Shown here: one piece after another, positions 1-11,434 of the stretch
How the letters are laid out: every line of letters starts with the position of its first letter
Numbering within the stretch: position 1 is the first letter of the stretch
Assembly: GCA_016710465.1 (NCBI GenBank)
Contig: JADJVS010000014.1
Span: 1,674,001 to 1,738,000, forward strand
Length of the DNA stretch: 64,000 bases
Direction: 5' to 3'
From: Sulfuritalea sp.
GTDB lineage: Bacteria; Pseudomonadota; Gammaproteobacteria; Burkholderiales; Rhodocyclaceae
Translations under genes and position numbers: made by a program
Notes under the pieces: generated by a model
Seen by the model: only the letters and a program-made list of their open reading frames with translations
Databases searched by the model: none
Told to the model about the DNA's origin: nothing

Positions 1-47
1 CATCCTGATCACGCCTCGGGCGAGCAAACTCGGCCCGCCCCCCTTCG

Positions 48-63
48 CCCCCCTCGCGGGGGG
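48..63 (+). terminator. GC hairpin upstream of first gene
   Basis: Six C, a TCGC loop and six G form a perfect hairpin, followed by TT and a mixed sequence rather than a T run. It could end a transcript entering from the left, or be a leader structure of the Fe-S gene that starts 60 bp downstream. Confidence 0.3.
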
Positions 64-122
64 TTCCTATATCGCTCGCTGTGCTCGAAATCACCAGCGA
101 CCCATTTCGCAGTTTCAACCTA

Positions 123-1097
123 ATGTATTCAACCGCCCATCCCCGCGAGTATTCCGCCTGCAGCGGCTGCAGCCTGTGCCGCCTGGTCTGTCCGATGTGG
201 CACCAGCGCCGCGATCCGCGTTACAGCCCCGAGGGCCTCGCCAAGGCGCGGCAGAACGGCGCGGCGGCAGCGGAACTGGCCGAGGTGCTCGATGCCTGCG
301 CGCTGTGCGGCGCCTGCGATCCGGTCTGTCCCGAAGGCATAGACCTGACGGGCATGATCATGGAATTGCGCGGCGAACTGGAACTGCCGCCGGAGCTTGA
401 TGCCTTGCAGGTCGCCTACGGACAGGCGGCGGCCATGGCGGAGGCCGCACCGCCCGGCGCGCTGCTGCTGCCCGGCGCCGCCCTGCGCGCCGATGCCGCA
501 CTGCTGTTCCGGGTGCGGGAGCTGCTCGGCCTGGGGCTTGCTGCCGATGATGGCGCCGACCTGGCCGTGGCACTCGAAATCGGCGGCGACATCGATCCCA
601 TCCGCCGCCGCCGCTTCCTCGATGCCATCGATGGGCGCAGCCTGGTGGTCGGCGACGGCCTGTTGCTGGCCGCCCTGCGCCGCTGGCTGCCGGGCGCCCG
701 CCTGCAGGGGCTGGGCGAGGCGCTGGGCAATCTTGCGGTGCTGCGTCGCCGTATCACCAGCGCCGACTTCTATGTCATCGAGCCGCGCGCCTTCCACGCC
801 GACCATGCGCGCCTCGTTGCCCACTACGACGGCCTGCGCCGGGACAGCGGCTGCGCCATGAACCTCGACCTGCAACGCATCGCGCTGCCGACGCGCGCCA
901 GCGGCTATCCCGGCTTGCGCATGGGCTGCGCGGCGGAAGACCTGGCGCAACTGCGCTGGTTGCTGCAGGGCCGCCGGCCGGCGCGCATCGTGGTCGAGGA
1001 CCCGGCCGACCGCGAACTGTTGCGGCGCGTGACCGGGGCGCCGGTACTGCACCTGGCCGAACTGGCAGCGCTGAACGAGGAAATTCATCATGCGTAA
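123..1097 (+). CDS. Dicluster 4Fe-4S ferredoxin-like protein
   Basis: This 324-residue soluble protein carries two classical CxxCxxCxxxC motifs: C13, C16, C19, C23 and C59, C62, C65, C69, each last Cys followed by Pro. That is the layout of a ferredoxin domain binding two [4Fe-4S] clusters. The remaining 250 residues are Ala/Leu-rich with no motif I recognise. I chose the ATG at 123 because the motifs begin at residue 13; an in-frame GTG at 81 would add 14 residues. The gene overlaps the next, a flavoprotein of the geranylgeranyl-reductase type, by 8 bp. The two are therefore probably translationally coupled, with this protein as electron donor (inference). The partner and physiological substrate are unknown. 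Confidence 0.8.
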   Translation: MYSTAHPREYSACSGCSLCRLVCPMWHQRRDPRYSPEGLAKARQNGAAAAELAEVLDACALCGACDPVCPEGIDLTGMIMELRGELELPPELDALQVAYGQAAAMAEAAPPGALLLPGAALRADAALLFRVRELLGLGLAADDGADLAVALEIGGDIDPIRRRRFLDAIDGRSLVVGDGLLLAALRRWLPGARLQGLGEALGNLAVLRRRITSADFYVIEPRAFHADHARLVAHYDGLRRDSGCAMNLDLQRIALPTRASGYPGLRMGCAAEDLAQLRWLLQGRRPARIVVEDPADRELLRRVTGAPVLHLAELAALNEEIHHA

Positions 1098-2301
1098 TGT
1101 CGATGTCGTGATCGTCGGCGCCAGCCTTGCCGCCGCCGCCGCCGCCAAGCGCACGGTCGATGCCGGCCTGGAAACCGTCATCCTCGAACGCAAGGAACTG
1201 CCGCGGCACAAGATCTGCAGCGGCATCCTCTCACCGCGCGGGCACCGCTTCCTGCTCGAGAATTTCGGGCCGCTGCCGCGCGAGGTGCTGCATGAGCCCA
1301 CCTCCTGTCGCGGCGTGACCTTCCATTTTCCCTGCCGCGTCGAAATGCCGATGGATTTCTTCCACGGCACCACGCCCCACCTGCATCGCAAGTATTCCGA
1401 CCATTGGGCGATCCAGCGCAGCGGCGCCGAGGTGCATGACCAGACCTCGTTTGCCGGCCTGGAGGATCGTGGCGACCACGTCATCGTCCATGCCCGGCGC
1501 GGCGGCGAACCCATCGAATACCGCGCGCGCCAGGTGATCGGCGCCGACGGCCCGAGTTCGCTGGTGGTGCGCGCCGTCTATCCGGATTACACCAAGCAGA
1601 TTCCCTGGTTCTTCGTCGGCCAGAAGTTTCACGAGATCATCGATTGCCCGCTCTCGCCAGACTACTTTCATTTCTGGTTCCATCCGGGGCTGGGCCATTA
1701 CACCTGGAGCCACGCGCGCGACGGCCGGCAGATCGTCGGCGTCGGCTTCAAGCGCGGCGACAATTTCGCGAAGAAGCACCGGGTGGTCGAGGCTTACCTG
1801 CGCGACAAGCACGGCGTGCAGTTGAAGCCGGCCGACGACGACCACGAGGGCTGCGCCGAGAACTTCGGTCCTTCGCTGATCAACCGTTATGTCTTCGGCC
1901 AGGGCAATGTGCTGGTCACGGGGCAGGCGGCGGGCTTCCTCAACATGATCGGCGAGGGCATGAGCTGCGCGCTGCATTCGGGTGCGATTTCCGGCGAGGC
2001 CATCGTCGAGGCGTCGCGCCGCGACCGTCCGGTGCAGGAGATCTACCGCAAAATGATCGCCTCCGAAGTGCGGCGCTGCACCGACCAGTGGAATCCGCTC
2101 AAGATCGCTTTCGACCGCCCGCACGAGGCGGATTTTCCCGAGGCGCTGATGAAGCTGTCGTGGCGCGAGCGCAAGCTGGTGTTGCGCGACATGTGGAACT
2201 TCGTCGTGCTGTTCAAGGAATTCAAGTGGGGCCGGCAGATTGCCGCCGCGGCCCTGCAACGCCCGCTGTTCGGCGGCTACCCGATCCAGCGCTGGTTATA
2301 G
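1090..2301 (+). CDS. FAD-dependent oxidoreductase, geranylgeranyl-reductase-like
   Basis: This 403-residue flavoprotein starts with a Rossmann beta-alpha-beta unit (VDVVIVGASLAAA, residues 4-16), followed by an acidic strand end (VILER). Near residues 275-300 it has a second FAD contact, GQAAGFLNMIGEGMSCAL, equivalent to the GDAAG motif of the GGR/PHBH-like superfamily. The usual GxGxxG is altered to GASLAA and the usual Asp of GD is Gln, so cofactor contacts may differ. Family members reduce isoprenoid double bonds or act as monooxygenases. Overlap with the dicluster Fe-S gene favours an electron-accepting reductase over a monooxygenase, which is inference. Substrate cannot be read from the sequence. 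Confidence 0.8.
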   Translation: MRNVDVVIVGASLAAAAAAKRTVDAGLETVILERKELPRHKICSGILSPRGHRFLLENFGPLPREVLHEPTSCRGVTFHFPCRVEMPMDFFHGTTPHLHRKYSDHWAIQRSGAEVHDQTSFAGLEDRGDHVIVHARRGGEPIEYRARQVIGADGPSSLVVRAVYPDYTKQIPWFFVGQKFHEIIDCPLSPDYFHFWFHPGLGHYTWSHARDGRQIVGVGFKRGDNFAKKHRVVEAYLRDKHGVQLKPADDDHEGCAENFGPSLINRYVFGQGNVLVTGQAAGFLNMIGEGMSCALHSGAISGEAIVEASRRDRPVQEIYRKMIASEVRRCTDQWNPLKIAFDRPHEADFPEALMKLSWRERKLVLRDMWNFVVLFKEFKWGRQIAAAALQRPLFGGYPIQRWL

Positions 2302-2311
2302 GAAACACGGC

Positions 2312-2599
2312 ATGCCCGCCGCTCGGCTGCTGCGGACGCTGAAGGCCTGGCTGCGGCGCAAGCCCAAGCTGCCGTGCGAGTTGCAGGCCGGCAAGGACGT
2401 CATCGAAGCCATCGATGCCGGTGGCCTGCCGCTCGATCCGGGGCGAATCAACCGCATCGCGCGTGCGTTGGGGCTGGAGGTTTCGCCGAAGGCGGCGGTG
2501 GAAGACACGGTCGAGCGCCTGCGCGCGGCGGTTGGGCGCGGGTTGGAGAATCTCGCCATGCAGGATGCGGCGAACAAGACTAAGGGAGCAAGAAAATGA
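2312..2599 (+). CDS. Small hypothetical protein
   Basis: I do not recognise this 95-residue protein. It starts with a basic stretch (RTLKAWLRRKPK) and continues as an amphipathic, helix-rich region (DVIEAIDAGG, INRIARALGLEVS, AVEDTVERLRAAVGR). There is no signal peptide or membrane segment. I chose the ATG at 2312, 10 bp after the upstream stop, because the longer frame would run deep into the flavoprotein gene. Its stop overlaps the start of pgm as ATGA, so it probably sits in the same transcript. It is real in the sense of tight packing, but its function is unknown. Confidence 0.6.
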   Translation: MPAARLLRTLKAWLRRKPKLPCELQAGKDVIEAIDAGGLPLDPGRINRIARALGLEVSPKAAVEDTVERLRAAVGRGLENLAMQDAANKTKGARK

Positions 2600-4227
2600 A
2601 CATCCGTAGCGTCGCCACCACGCCCTTCGCCGACCAGAAGCCCGGCACCTCGGGCCTGCGCAAGAAAGTCGCCGTGTTCCGGGCGCCGACTTATCTGGAG
2701 AATTTCGTCCAGGCCGTGTTCGATACCATCGCCGTACCTCCCGGCGCCACGCTGGCGCTGGGCGGCGACGGCAGGTATCTCAATCGCGAGGCGATCCAGG
2801 TGATCCTGCGCATGGCGGCGGCCAACGGTTTTGGTCGTGTGCTGGTGGGGCAGGGCGGCATCCTGTCGACGCCCGCCGCCTCCTGCGTGATCCGCAAGTA
2901 CCGGACCTTCGGCGGCCTGATCCTTTCCGCCAGCCACAATCCGGGCGGGCCGGAAGGTGACTTCGGCATCAAATACAACACCCCCAACGGCGGCCCGGCG
3001 CCCGAAAAGATCACCGACGCCATCTTCGCCCGCAGCAAGCTGCTGACGAGCTATCGCATCCTCGACGCTGATGACATCGACCTCGATCACCTCGGCACGC
3101 GGATGCTGGGCAGCATGGGTGTCGAGGTCATCGACCCGGTGGCCGACTACGCTGAACTCATGGAGTCGCTGTTCGACTTCGCCGCAATCCGCGAGCTCTT
3201 CGCCGGCGGCTTCGGCATCTGCTTCGACGCCATGCACGCGGTAACCGGGCCCTATGCGAAGGAAATCATCGAGCGCCGCCTCGGCGCGCCCGCCGGCAGC
3301 GTGATCAATGGCGTGCCGCTGGAGGACTTCGGCGAAGGCCACCCCGATCCCAACCTGACCTACGCGCACCAACTGGTCGAGATCATGTACGACGTTGATG
3401 CGCCCGATCTCGGTGCCGCCTCCGACGGCGACGGCGACCGCAACATGATCCTCGGTCGCGGCTTCTTCGTCACGCCCTCCGACAGCCTGGCCGTGATCGC
3501 CGCCAACGCCACACTGGCGCCGGGATACGCCAGGGGCATTGCCGGCATCGCGCGCTCGATGCCGACCAGCGCGGCGGCCGACCGCGTGGCGAAAAAGCTC
3601 GGCGTGCCCTGTTACGAGACGCCGACCGGCTGGAAATTCTTCGGCAACCTGATGGACGCCGGCCAGGTCACGCTCTGCGGCGAGGAGAGCTTTGGCACGG
3701 GGTCCGACCACGTGCGCGAAAAGGACGGCCTCTGGGCCGTGCTGTTCTGGCTCAACATCCTGGCCCGGCGGCGGCAGTCCGTCGAGCGCATCCTGCTCGA
3801 CCACTGGGCCGAGTTCGGCCGCAATGTCTATTCGCGCCACGACTACGAGGCGCTGCCGACGGATGTCGCCAATGGCATCATGGAACAGGTGCGTGGCGCG
3901 TATGCCACGCTGCCGGGCCGGGCCTTCGGCAACTACACGGTGAAGGCCTGCGACGATTTCAGCTACACCGATCCGATCGACGGCAGCGTGTCGACCGGGC
4001 AGGGCTTGCGCATCCTCTTCGTCGATGGTTCGCGCATCGTCTTTCGGCTTTCTGGCACCGGTACCGAAGGTGCCACCCTGCGCCTCTACCTTGAGTCCTT
4101 CGAGGCCGATCCGGCGCGCCAGGGCGGTGACGCGCAACTCCTGCTGGCGGAACTGATCGCCATTGCCGACGAAATTTCCGGGCTGTACACCCGCAGCGGG
4201 CGCCAGCGTCCGACGGTTATCACATGA
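2596..4227 (+). CDS. pgm: Phosphoglucomutase (alpha-D-glucose specific)
   Basis: The enzyme interconverts glucose 1-phosphate and glucose 6-phosphate in the cytoplasm, linking glycolysis with glycogen and surface sugar synthesis. The 543 residues match the family length. The phosphoserine loop SASHNPGG is present with S113 as the catalytic Ser. The metal loop SDGDGDR has its three Asp at about 277, 279 and 281. A sugar-binding loop (CGEESFGTGSDH) and the C-terminal phosphate-binding loop (RLSGTGTEGATLR) are also intact. The gene overlaps the preceding small gene by 4 bp. GGGAGC lies 6 bp before the ATG. Confidence 0.95.
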   Translation: MNIRSVATTPFADQKPGTSGLRKKVAVFRAPTYLENFVQAVFDTIAVPPGATLALGGDGRYLNREAIQVILRMAAANGFGRVLVGQGGILSTPAASCVIRKYRTFGGLILSASHNPGGPEGDFGIKYNTPNGGPAPEKITDAIFARSKLLTSYRILDADDIDLDHLGTRMLGSMGVEVIDPVADYAELMESLFDFAAIRELFAGGFGICFDAMHAVTGPYAKEIIERRLGAPAGSVINGVPLEDFGEGHPDPNLTYAHQLVEIMYDVDAPDLGAASDGDGDRNMILGRGFFVTPSDSLAVIAANATLAPGYARGIAGIARSMPTSAAADRVAKKLGVPCYETPTGWKFFGNLMDAGQVTLCGEESFGTGSDHVREKDGLWAVLFWLNILARRRQSVERILLDHWAEFGRNVYSRHDYEALPTDVANGIMEQVRGAYATLPGRAFGNYTVKACDDFSYTDPIDGSVSTGQGLRILFVDGSRIVFRLSGTGTEGATLRLYLESFEADPARQGGDAQLLLAELIAIADEISGLYTRSGRQRPTVIT

Positions 4228-4385
4228 TTATTCAATGAGTTGCAATGGGTTCGCGGCCAGCACCAAGAGCGTGGCCGTGGGCTAAAGTTTTCCCGTTGCC
4301 TGCCGTTGATCTGGTGTGGCGTCGTGGCCAGTCGGCCCCCGTATCGGGCCTGGCCGCGAACCACGACCACGGCAATGACAGGGTG

Positions 4386-5662
4386 ATGCAAATGGCTGAA
4401 ACACTGGTGGAAATCGAGACCTGCCGGGTCAGGCCCGGGATGTTCGTCCACCTCGACCTGGGCTGGATGGACCATCCGTTTCCCTGGAACCGATTCAAGG
4501 TTCGAAGCGAGGATGAAGTTCGCATCCTTCGCGATCTGGGTCTGAAGACCGTACGCTACTGCCTGAAGCGCAGCGACACCGGGCCGCTGGACGCCGCCGC
4601 GCCCGCGCTCGGGACGGACGTTGCCGAAGCGCCGCCGACCGTGAACGCCGAAATGGCCGCCGCGATCGAAGAAAAGCGTCGGCGCCACGAGTATCTGGCG
4701 CGCTATCGGGCCATGATGGCAAATTCGCGCAAGACACTGGCCTCGGCTGCGCAGGGGGTGCGCGACATCCATGGCGACCTGTACGGGCGTCCGGCGCAAA
4801 GCCTGCTGGCGGCGGGGACGCTGGTCGATGGCTTGACGGCCAAGCTGCCGGAAGCGGCCGATACCGTCCTCTTCGCGATCAACGACAAGTCCGCCGGCGC
4901 CGCGATCTACAACCATTCGGTGAATGTCGCGATCCTGGCGCTGCTGCTGGCGAACCGGCTCGCGTTTTCCGCCGCCGAATTGCGCCTGGTTGGGCTCGGG
5001 TCCTTGTTTCACGACGTCGGCCTGGCCGAGATTCCCGCCCGCGTGCGCAACAAGGTCGAGGACCTGACGGCAGCGGAACGATCGCTGATCGAGGACCATT
5101 GCCTGGCCGGCGAACGGATACTGCAGCCGATGGGGTTGCCGGCCGCGGCCATGGATATCGTCAGGCAGCACCACGAACTCGTCGATGGCAGTGGCTATCC
5201 GCGGCGAAAGCGGGGCGAGGCGATCAGCCCGCTGGCGCGCCTGGTTGCCATCATCGAGCTCTACGAGCAGTTCTGCAATTCGCCCAACCCCAACCTCAGC
5301 CTCACCCCCCACGAGGCGATGTCGGCGCTGTTCGCCAGGTATCGCACCCGCCTCGACGAAGCCATGCTTCAGTCATTCATCCAACTGATGGGCGTCTACC
5401 CGCCGGGCAGCATCGTCGCCTTGTCGAACGACAGTTTCGGCAAGGTGCTCTCGGCACATCCGGAACGGCCGCTGCATCCGGTGTTGATGATCTTCGATCC
5501 GGAAGTTCCGCGCGAGCATGCCGTGCCGATCGATCTGGCGGCGGCGCCGGAAATCGTCATCGTCCGCGCCGTGCGTCCCAACCTGTTGCCGTCCGAAGCC
5601 TTCAGCTATCTGGCGCCGCAACGGCGCGCCATCTATTACTTTGGCTCCGAGCGGGAGCTGGC

Positions 5663-5666
<4 letters not shown>
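4386..5666 (+). CDS. HD-GYP phosphodiesterase-like protein with DUF3391
   Basis: Predicted cytoplasmic c-di-GMP phosphodiesterase family member of 426 residues. The N-terminal part (about 1-130) resembles DUF3391, which precedes many HD-GYP domains. The HD pair is H209-D210 and the signature HHE..DGSGYP has G270, Y271 and P272. The HD motif reads HDVGL instead of the usual HDxGK, so the conserved Lys is missing and activity could be altered. Of the start codons available I prefer ATG 4386 (or 4392), because residues upstream do not look like the domain. The stop overlaps the next start as ATGA, coupling it to a hybrid histidine kinase that probably uses it as an output partner (inference). 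Confidence 0.85.
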
Positions 5667-8413
<2,747 letters not shown>

Positions 8414-8463
8414 ACCGGCGCCGAGAGCAGCGGCGGCGCAGGTGGTGCCGTCGGACGCCCGGC

Positions 8464-9735
8464 TTACACCGCCGCCAGCGCCTGCTCCAGGTCGGCCTTG
8501 ATGTCGTCGATGTGCTCGATGCCGATCGACAGGCGCACCATGTCTTCCGAGACGCCGGCCTTCTTCATCTCTTCGGCCGACAATTGCCGATGCGTGGTCG
8601 ACGCCGGGTGGCAGGCCAGGCTCTTGGCATCGCCGATGTTCACCAGGCGCGTCACCAGCTTCAATGCATCCTGGAAGCGCGCGCCGCCCGCCGCGCCACC
8701 CTTGACGCCAAACGAGAGGATGCCCGAGGCGCGGCCGCCCATGTATTTCTGGATCAGGCCGTGGTCGGCGTGGTCGGGCAGTCCGGCGTAATTGACCCAG
8801 CCCACCTTGGCATGGCCCTTGAGAAAATTCGCCACCGCCAGCGTGTTCTTGCAGATGCGGTCCATGCGCAGGGCCAGGGTTTCGATGCCCTGCAGGATGA
8901 GGAAGGAGTTGAAGGGCGAGATTGCCGCGCCGGTGTTGCGCAGCGGCACCACGCGGGCGCGGCCGATGTAGGCGGCGGGGCCGAGGGCCTCGGTGTACAC
9001 CACGCCGTGGTAGGACACGTCCGGCGTGTTGAGCCGCTTGAAGCGCTCCTTGTGGGAAGCCCAGGGGAACTTGCCGGAATCGACGATCACGCCGCCGATG
9101 CTGTTGCCATGGCCGCCGAGGTACTTGGTCAGCGCGTGCACCACGATGTCGGCGCCGTGCTCGAAGGGGCGGCAGAGGTAGGGCGTGGGCACGGTGTTGT
9201 CCACGATCAGCGGCACGCCGGCGTCATGGGCGACTTTCGCCAGCGCGGCCAGGTCGACCACGTTGCCCAGCGGGTTGCCGATGGATTCGCAGAACAGCGC
9301 CTTGGTGCGGCCGTCGATCAGCGGCTTGAAACTCTCGGGATTGCGGTAGTCGGCGAAGCGCACCTCGATGCCGTATTGCGGCAGGGTGTGGGCGAACAGG
9401 TTGTAGGTGCCGCCGTAAAGCGTGCCCACCGAGACGATGTTGTCGCCGGCCTCGGCAATGGTCTGTATCGCATAGGTGATCGCGGCCATGCCGGACGCGA
9501 CGCCCAGCGCCGCGATGCCGCCTTCGAGTTCCGCCATGCGCTTTTCCAGCACGTCGGTGGTCGGGTTCATGATGCGCGTGTAGATGTTGCCGGCGACCTT
9601 GAGGTCGAACAGGTCGGCGCCGTGCTGGGTGTTGTCGAAGGCGTAGGATGTCGTCTGGTAGATCGGCACGGCGACGGCCTTGGTGGTGGGGTCGGGGCTG
9701 TAGCCGCCGTGTACGGCGATGGTTTCGATTTTCAT
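8464..9735 (-). CDS. metY: O-acetylhomoserine sulfhydrylase
   Basis: A PLP enzyme of the Cys/Met metabolism family (423 residues) that makes homocysteine from O-acetylhomoserine and sulfide in direct-sulfhydrylation methionine synthesis. The N-terminus (ETIAVHGGYSPDPTTKA), the motif YTRIMNPTTDVLEKRMAELEGG and the Schiff-base lysine K204 in HALTKYLGGHGNS match the MetY branch, which is longer than MetB/MetZ. It is monocistronic and divergent from the secretin-like gene, with only 50 bp between the two start codons. That space is too short to hold a SAM riboswitch, and none is visible. Confidence 0.93.
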   Translation of the reverse strand: MKIETIAVHGGYSPDPTTKAVAVPIYQTTSYAFDNTQHGADLFDLKVAGNIYTRIMNPTTDVLEKRMAELEGGIAALGVASGMAAITYAIQTIAEAGDNIVSVGTLYGGTYNLFAHTLPQYGIEVRFADYRNPESFKPLIDGRTKALFCESIGNPLGNVVDLAALAKVAHDAGVPLIVDNTVPTPYLCRPFEHGADIVVHALTKYLGGHGNSIGGVIVDSGKFPWASHKERFKRLNTPDVSYHGVVYTEALGPAAYIGRARVVPLRNTGAAISPFNSFLILQGIETLALRMDRICKNTLAVANFLKGHAKVGWVNYAGLPDHADHGLIQKYMGGRASGILSFGVKGGAAGGARFQDALKLVTRLVNIGDAKSLACHPASTTHRQLSAEEMKKAGVSEDMVRLSIGIEHIDDIKADLEQALAAV

Positions 9736-9785
9736 GGTCTCCTCCCTGTTTTGGCTGGAAAGGCGGCAGTATAGTGGGCCACGGC

Positions 9786-10574
9786 ATGAAACGACTTGTC
9801 CTCCTGTTGCTGTTCGCTTCCTCGCTGGCCTGGTCCCAGGGCCTGGAGATCATCACGCTCAGGCATCGCCAGGCCGAGGCCCTGTTGCCGCACCTGCTGC
9901 CCTTCGTCGAACCGGGCGGCGCGGTGAATGGCATGAACGACAAGCTTTTCGTCCGCGCCTCGGCGCGCAACCTGGCCGAGATCCGCCAGCTCGTCGCGGC
10001 GCTGGATACCCCGCAGCGACGACTGATGATCAGCCTGCGCCAGGACGGCGCGGACAGCGGATCGGATCGTGGCGCTGGCGTCAGCGGCCGGGTGGAAATT
10101 GGCGGTGGCGCGCCGGTCGTCACCGGTCGCGGCCATCTTTACCAGTCGGACAGCCGCAGCCGGCGTGACATTTCGCAGCAGGTGCAGACCATCGACGGCG
10201 GGCGCGCCGCGATCCTGGTCGGGCAGAGTTATTTCCTGCCCATGCTCCAATTGGTGATCGGGCCCAATGGCGCCATCCTTTCCGAGACCCTGGTGCAGCG
10301 CGACCTGGGCTCCGGCTTCGTCGCCGTACCGCGCCTGAGTGGCGAGCGCGTGACGATCGAGATCAGTCCCCGCGACGATACGCCCGGCCCGCTGCCGGGT
10401 TCGGTGAATAGCCAGCGCCTGGTCACCACCCTCAGCGGCCGCCTCGGCGAATGGCTGGAACTGGGCGGCCTGGCCGCCAACCAGACGGGCAACAGCGCCG
10501 GCATCACCAGTTACGGCACGCAATCGGCGTCCCGCCAGCGCCGACTCTTGCTCAAGGTCGAGGAACTGCAATAA
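9786..10574 (+). CDS. Secretin N-domain-like exported protein
   Basis: A 262-residue protein with a signal peptide (MKRLVLLLLFASSLAWSQG). Residues 20-85 resemble a secretin N1/N0 module: EIITLRHRQAEALLPHLLPF, then FVRASARNLAEIRQLVAALDTP, the usual betaalphabetabetaalpha pattern with an ELIRQL-like helix. The rest is beta-rich and Gly/Ser-rich and lacks the pore-forming secretin C-domain. It is therefore not a complete secretin but a short relative, as found in some bacteria outside type II/III/IV pilus loci. The start at 9786 was chosen because the signal peptide begins there. No partner secretion genes are nearby. Confidence 0.7.
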   Translation: MKRLVLLLLFASSLAWSQGLEIITLRHRQAEALLPHLLPFVEPGGAVNGMNDKLFVRASARNLAEIRQLVAALDTPQRRLMISLRQDGADSGSDRGAGVSGRVEIGGGAPVVTGRGHLYQSDSRSRRDISQQVQTIDGGRAAILVGQSYFLPMLQLVIGPNGAILSETLVQRDLGSGFVAVPRLSGERVTIEISPRDDTPGPLPGSVNSQRLVTTLSGRLGEWLELGGLAANQTGNSAGITSYGTQSASRQRRLLLKVEELQ

Positions 10575-10623
10575 GCTGCCGACGCACGGCGTGTCCGCCA
10601 TCGGCAAATCCTGGGAGGAAGGC

Positions 10624-11400
10624 ATGAAGGTCTGCATATTGATCGCGGCAGGGTTGCCCTGTTTGGCTGTGGCCCAGGCGGAGGTCCATGAACTGACGAC
10701 GCGTCCCGAGGTCACGCTGCGCTTCGTCTATTCCAGGGCGCCGAATGCCATCGCCAGCGCGGTGCTGTTTCAGGGCGGGGGCGGGGCCATCGGCATCTTT
10801 CCCAATGGCTCCATACGCAACGAAAACTTTCTTTCCGGCGGCGCGCGCCGCTTCAACGACAACGGCATCAGCGTGGCCATCGTTGATGTGCCTTCCGACC
10901 GGCGTACGCTGGATGACTTTCGCCATACCCGCGAACATGCGGAGGATGCCGCCGCCGTGATTGCCTTCCTGCGCCAGCGCGAAAAACTGCCGGTATGGAC
11001 GGTCGGCACCAGCAACGGCTCGCTTTCCGCCGCGACGGCCGCGGCCATGCTCGGCGAGCGCGGCCCCGACGGCATCGTGCTGACCGCGTCGACGACGCGC
11101 CAGCCCGTATCGGCGGCACATCCGGTGACGCTGGCGAAGCTGGAGGAGATCAAGCAGCCGGCCCTGTTCGTGCACCACAAGGACGACCCGTGCATGGTGA
11201 CGCCTTACGAAGCCATCCCCGGCGTGATGGCGACCCTGAAGAAGGCAAAGCGGGTCGAACTGATCAGCGTCGAAGGCGGCGACGGGCAGGGCAATCCCTG
11301 TCATACCGGACACCACCAATTCCTGGGCATCGAAGCATCGGTGACGCAGAAGATCGCCAACTGGATCCGGCAGTACCAGGCATCCACGGCGGTGAAGTAG
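10624..11400 (+). CDS. Secreted alpha/beta-hydrolase-like protein
   Basis: A 258-residue exported protein with a signal peptide ending near AVAQA. The nucleophile-elbow region reads GTSNGSLSA, putting Ser at the position of the GxSxG motif with Asn in place of the second variable residue. Later motifs are HHKDDPC (Asp/His region) and NPCHTGHH. The two Cys could form a disulfide. The ATG at 10624 is preceded by GGGAGGAAGG. A paralogue with the same layout (HHENDEC and NPCRSGYH) lies about 1.5 kb downstream but is frameshifted. Substrate unknown. A carboxylesterase-type role is only inferred from the fold. Confidence 0.75.
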   Translation: MKVCILIAAGLPCLAVAQAEVHELTTRPEVTLRFVYSRAPNAIASAVLFQGGGGAIGIFPNGSIRNENFLSGGARRFNDNGISVAIVDVPSDRRTLDDFRHTREHAEDAAAVIAFLRQREKLPVWTVGTSNGSLSAATAAAMLGERGPDGIVLTASTTRQPVSAAHPVTLAKLEEIKQPALFVHHKDDPCMVTPYEAIPGVMATLKKAKRVELISVEGGDGQGNPCHTGHHQFLGIEASVTQKIANWIRQYQASTAVK

Positions 11401-11434
11401 CGGCAGCGCGCTGCCGGCTCCACCAAGGCATCGA

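Noticed and set aside
2296..4137. 613-codon open frame opposite pgm, and similar long antisense frames opposite ClpB, the 2.7-kb synthetase and lon
   Set aside because: These are shadows of GC-rich coding sequence. They lack protein family motifs and oppose well-recognised genes.
9736..9785. SAM-responsive leader upstream of metY
   Set aside because: Only 50 bp separate metY from the divergent gene, too short, and no suitable stem set is seen.
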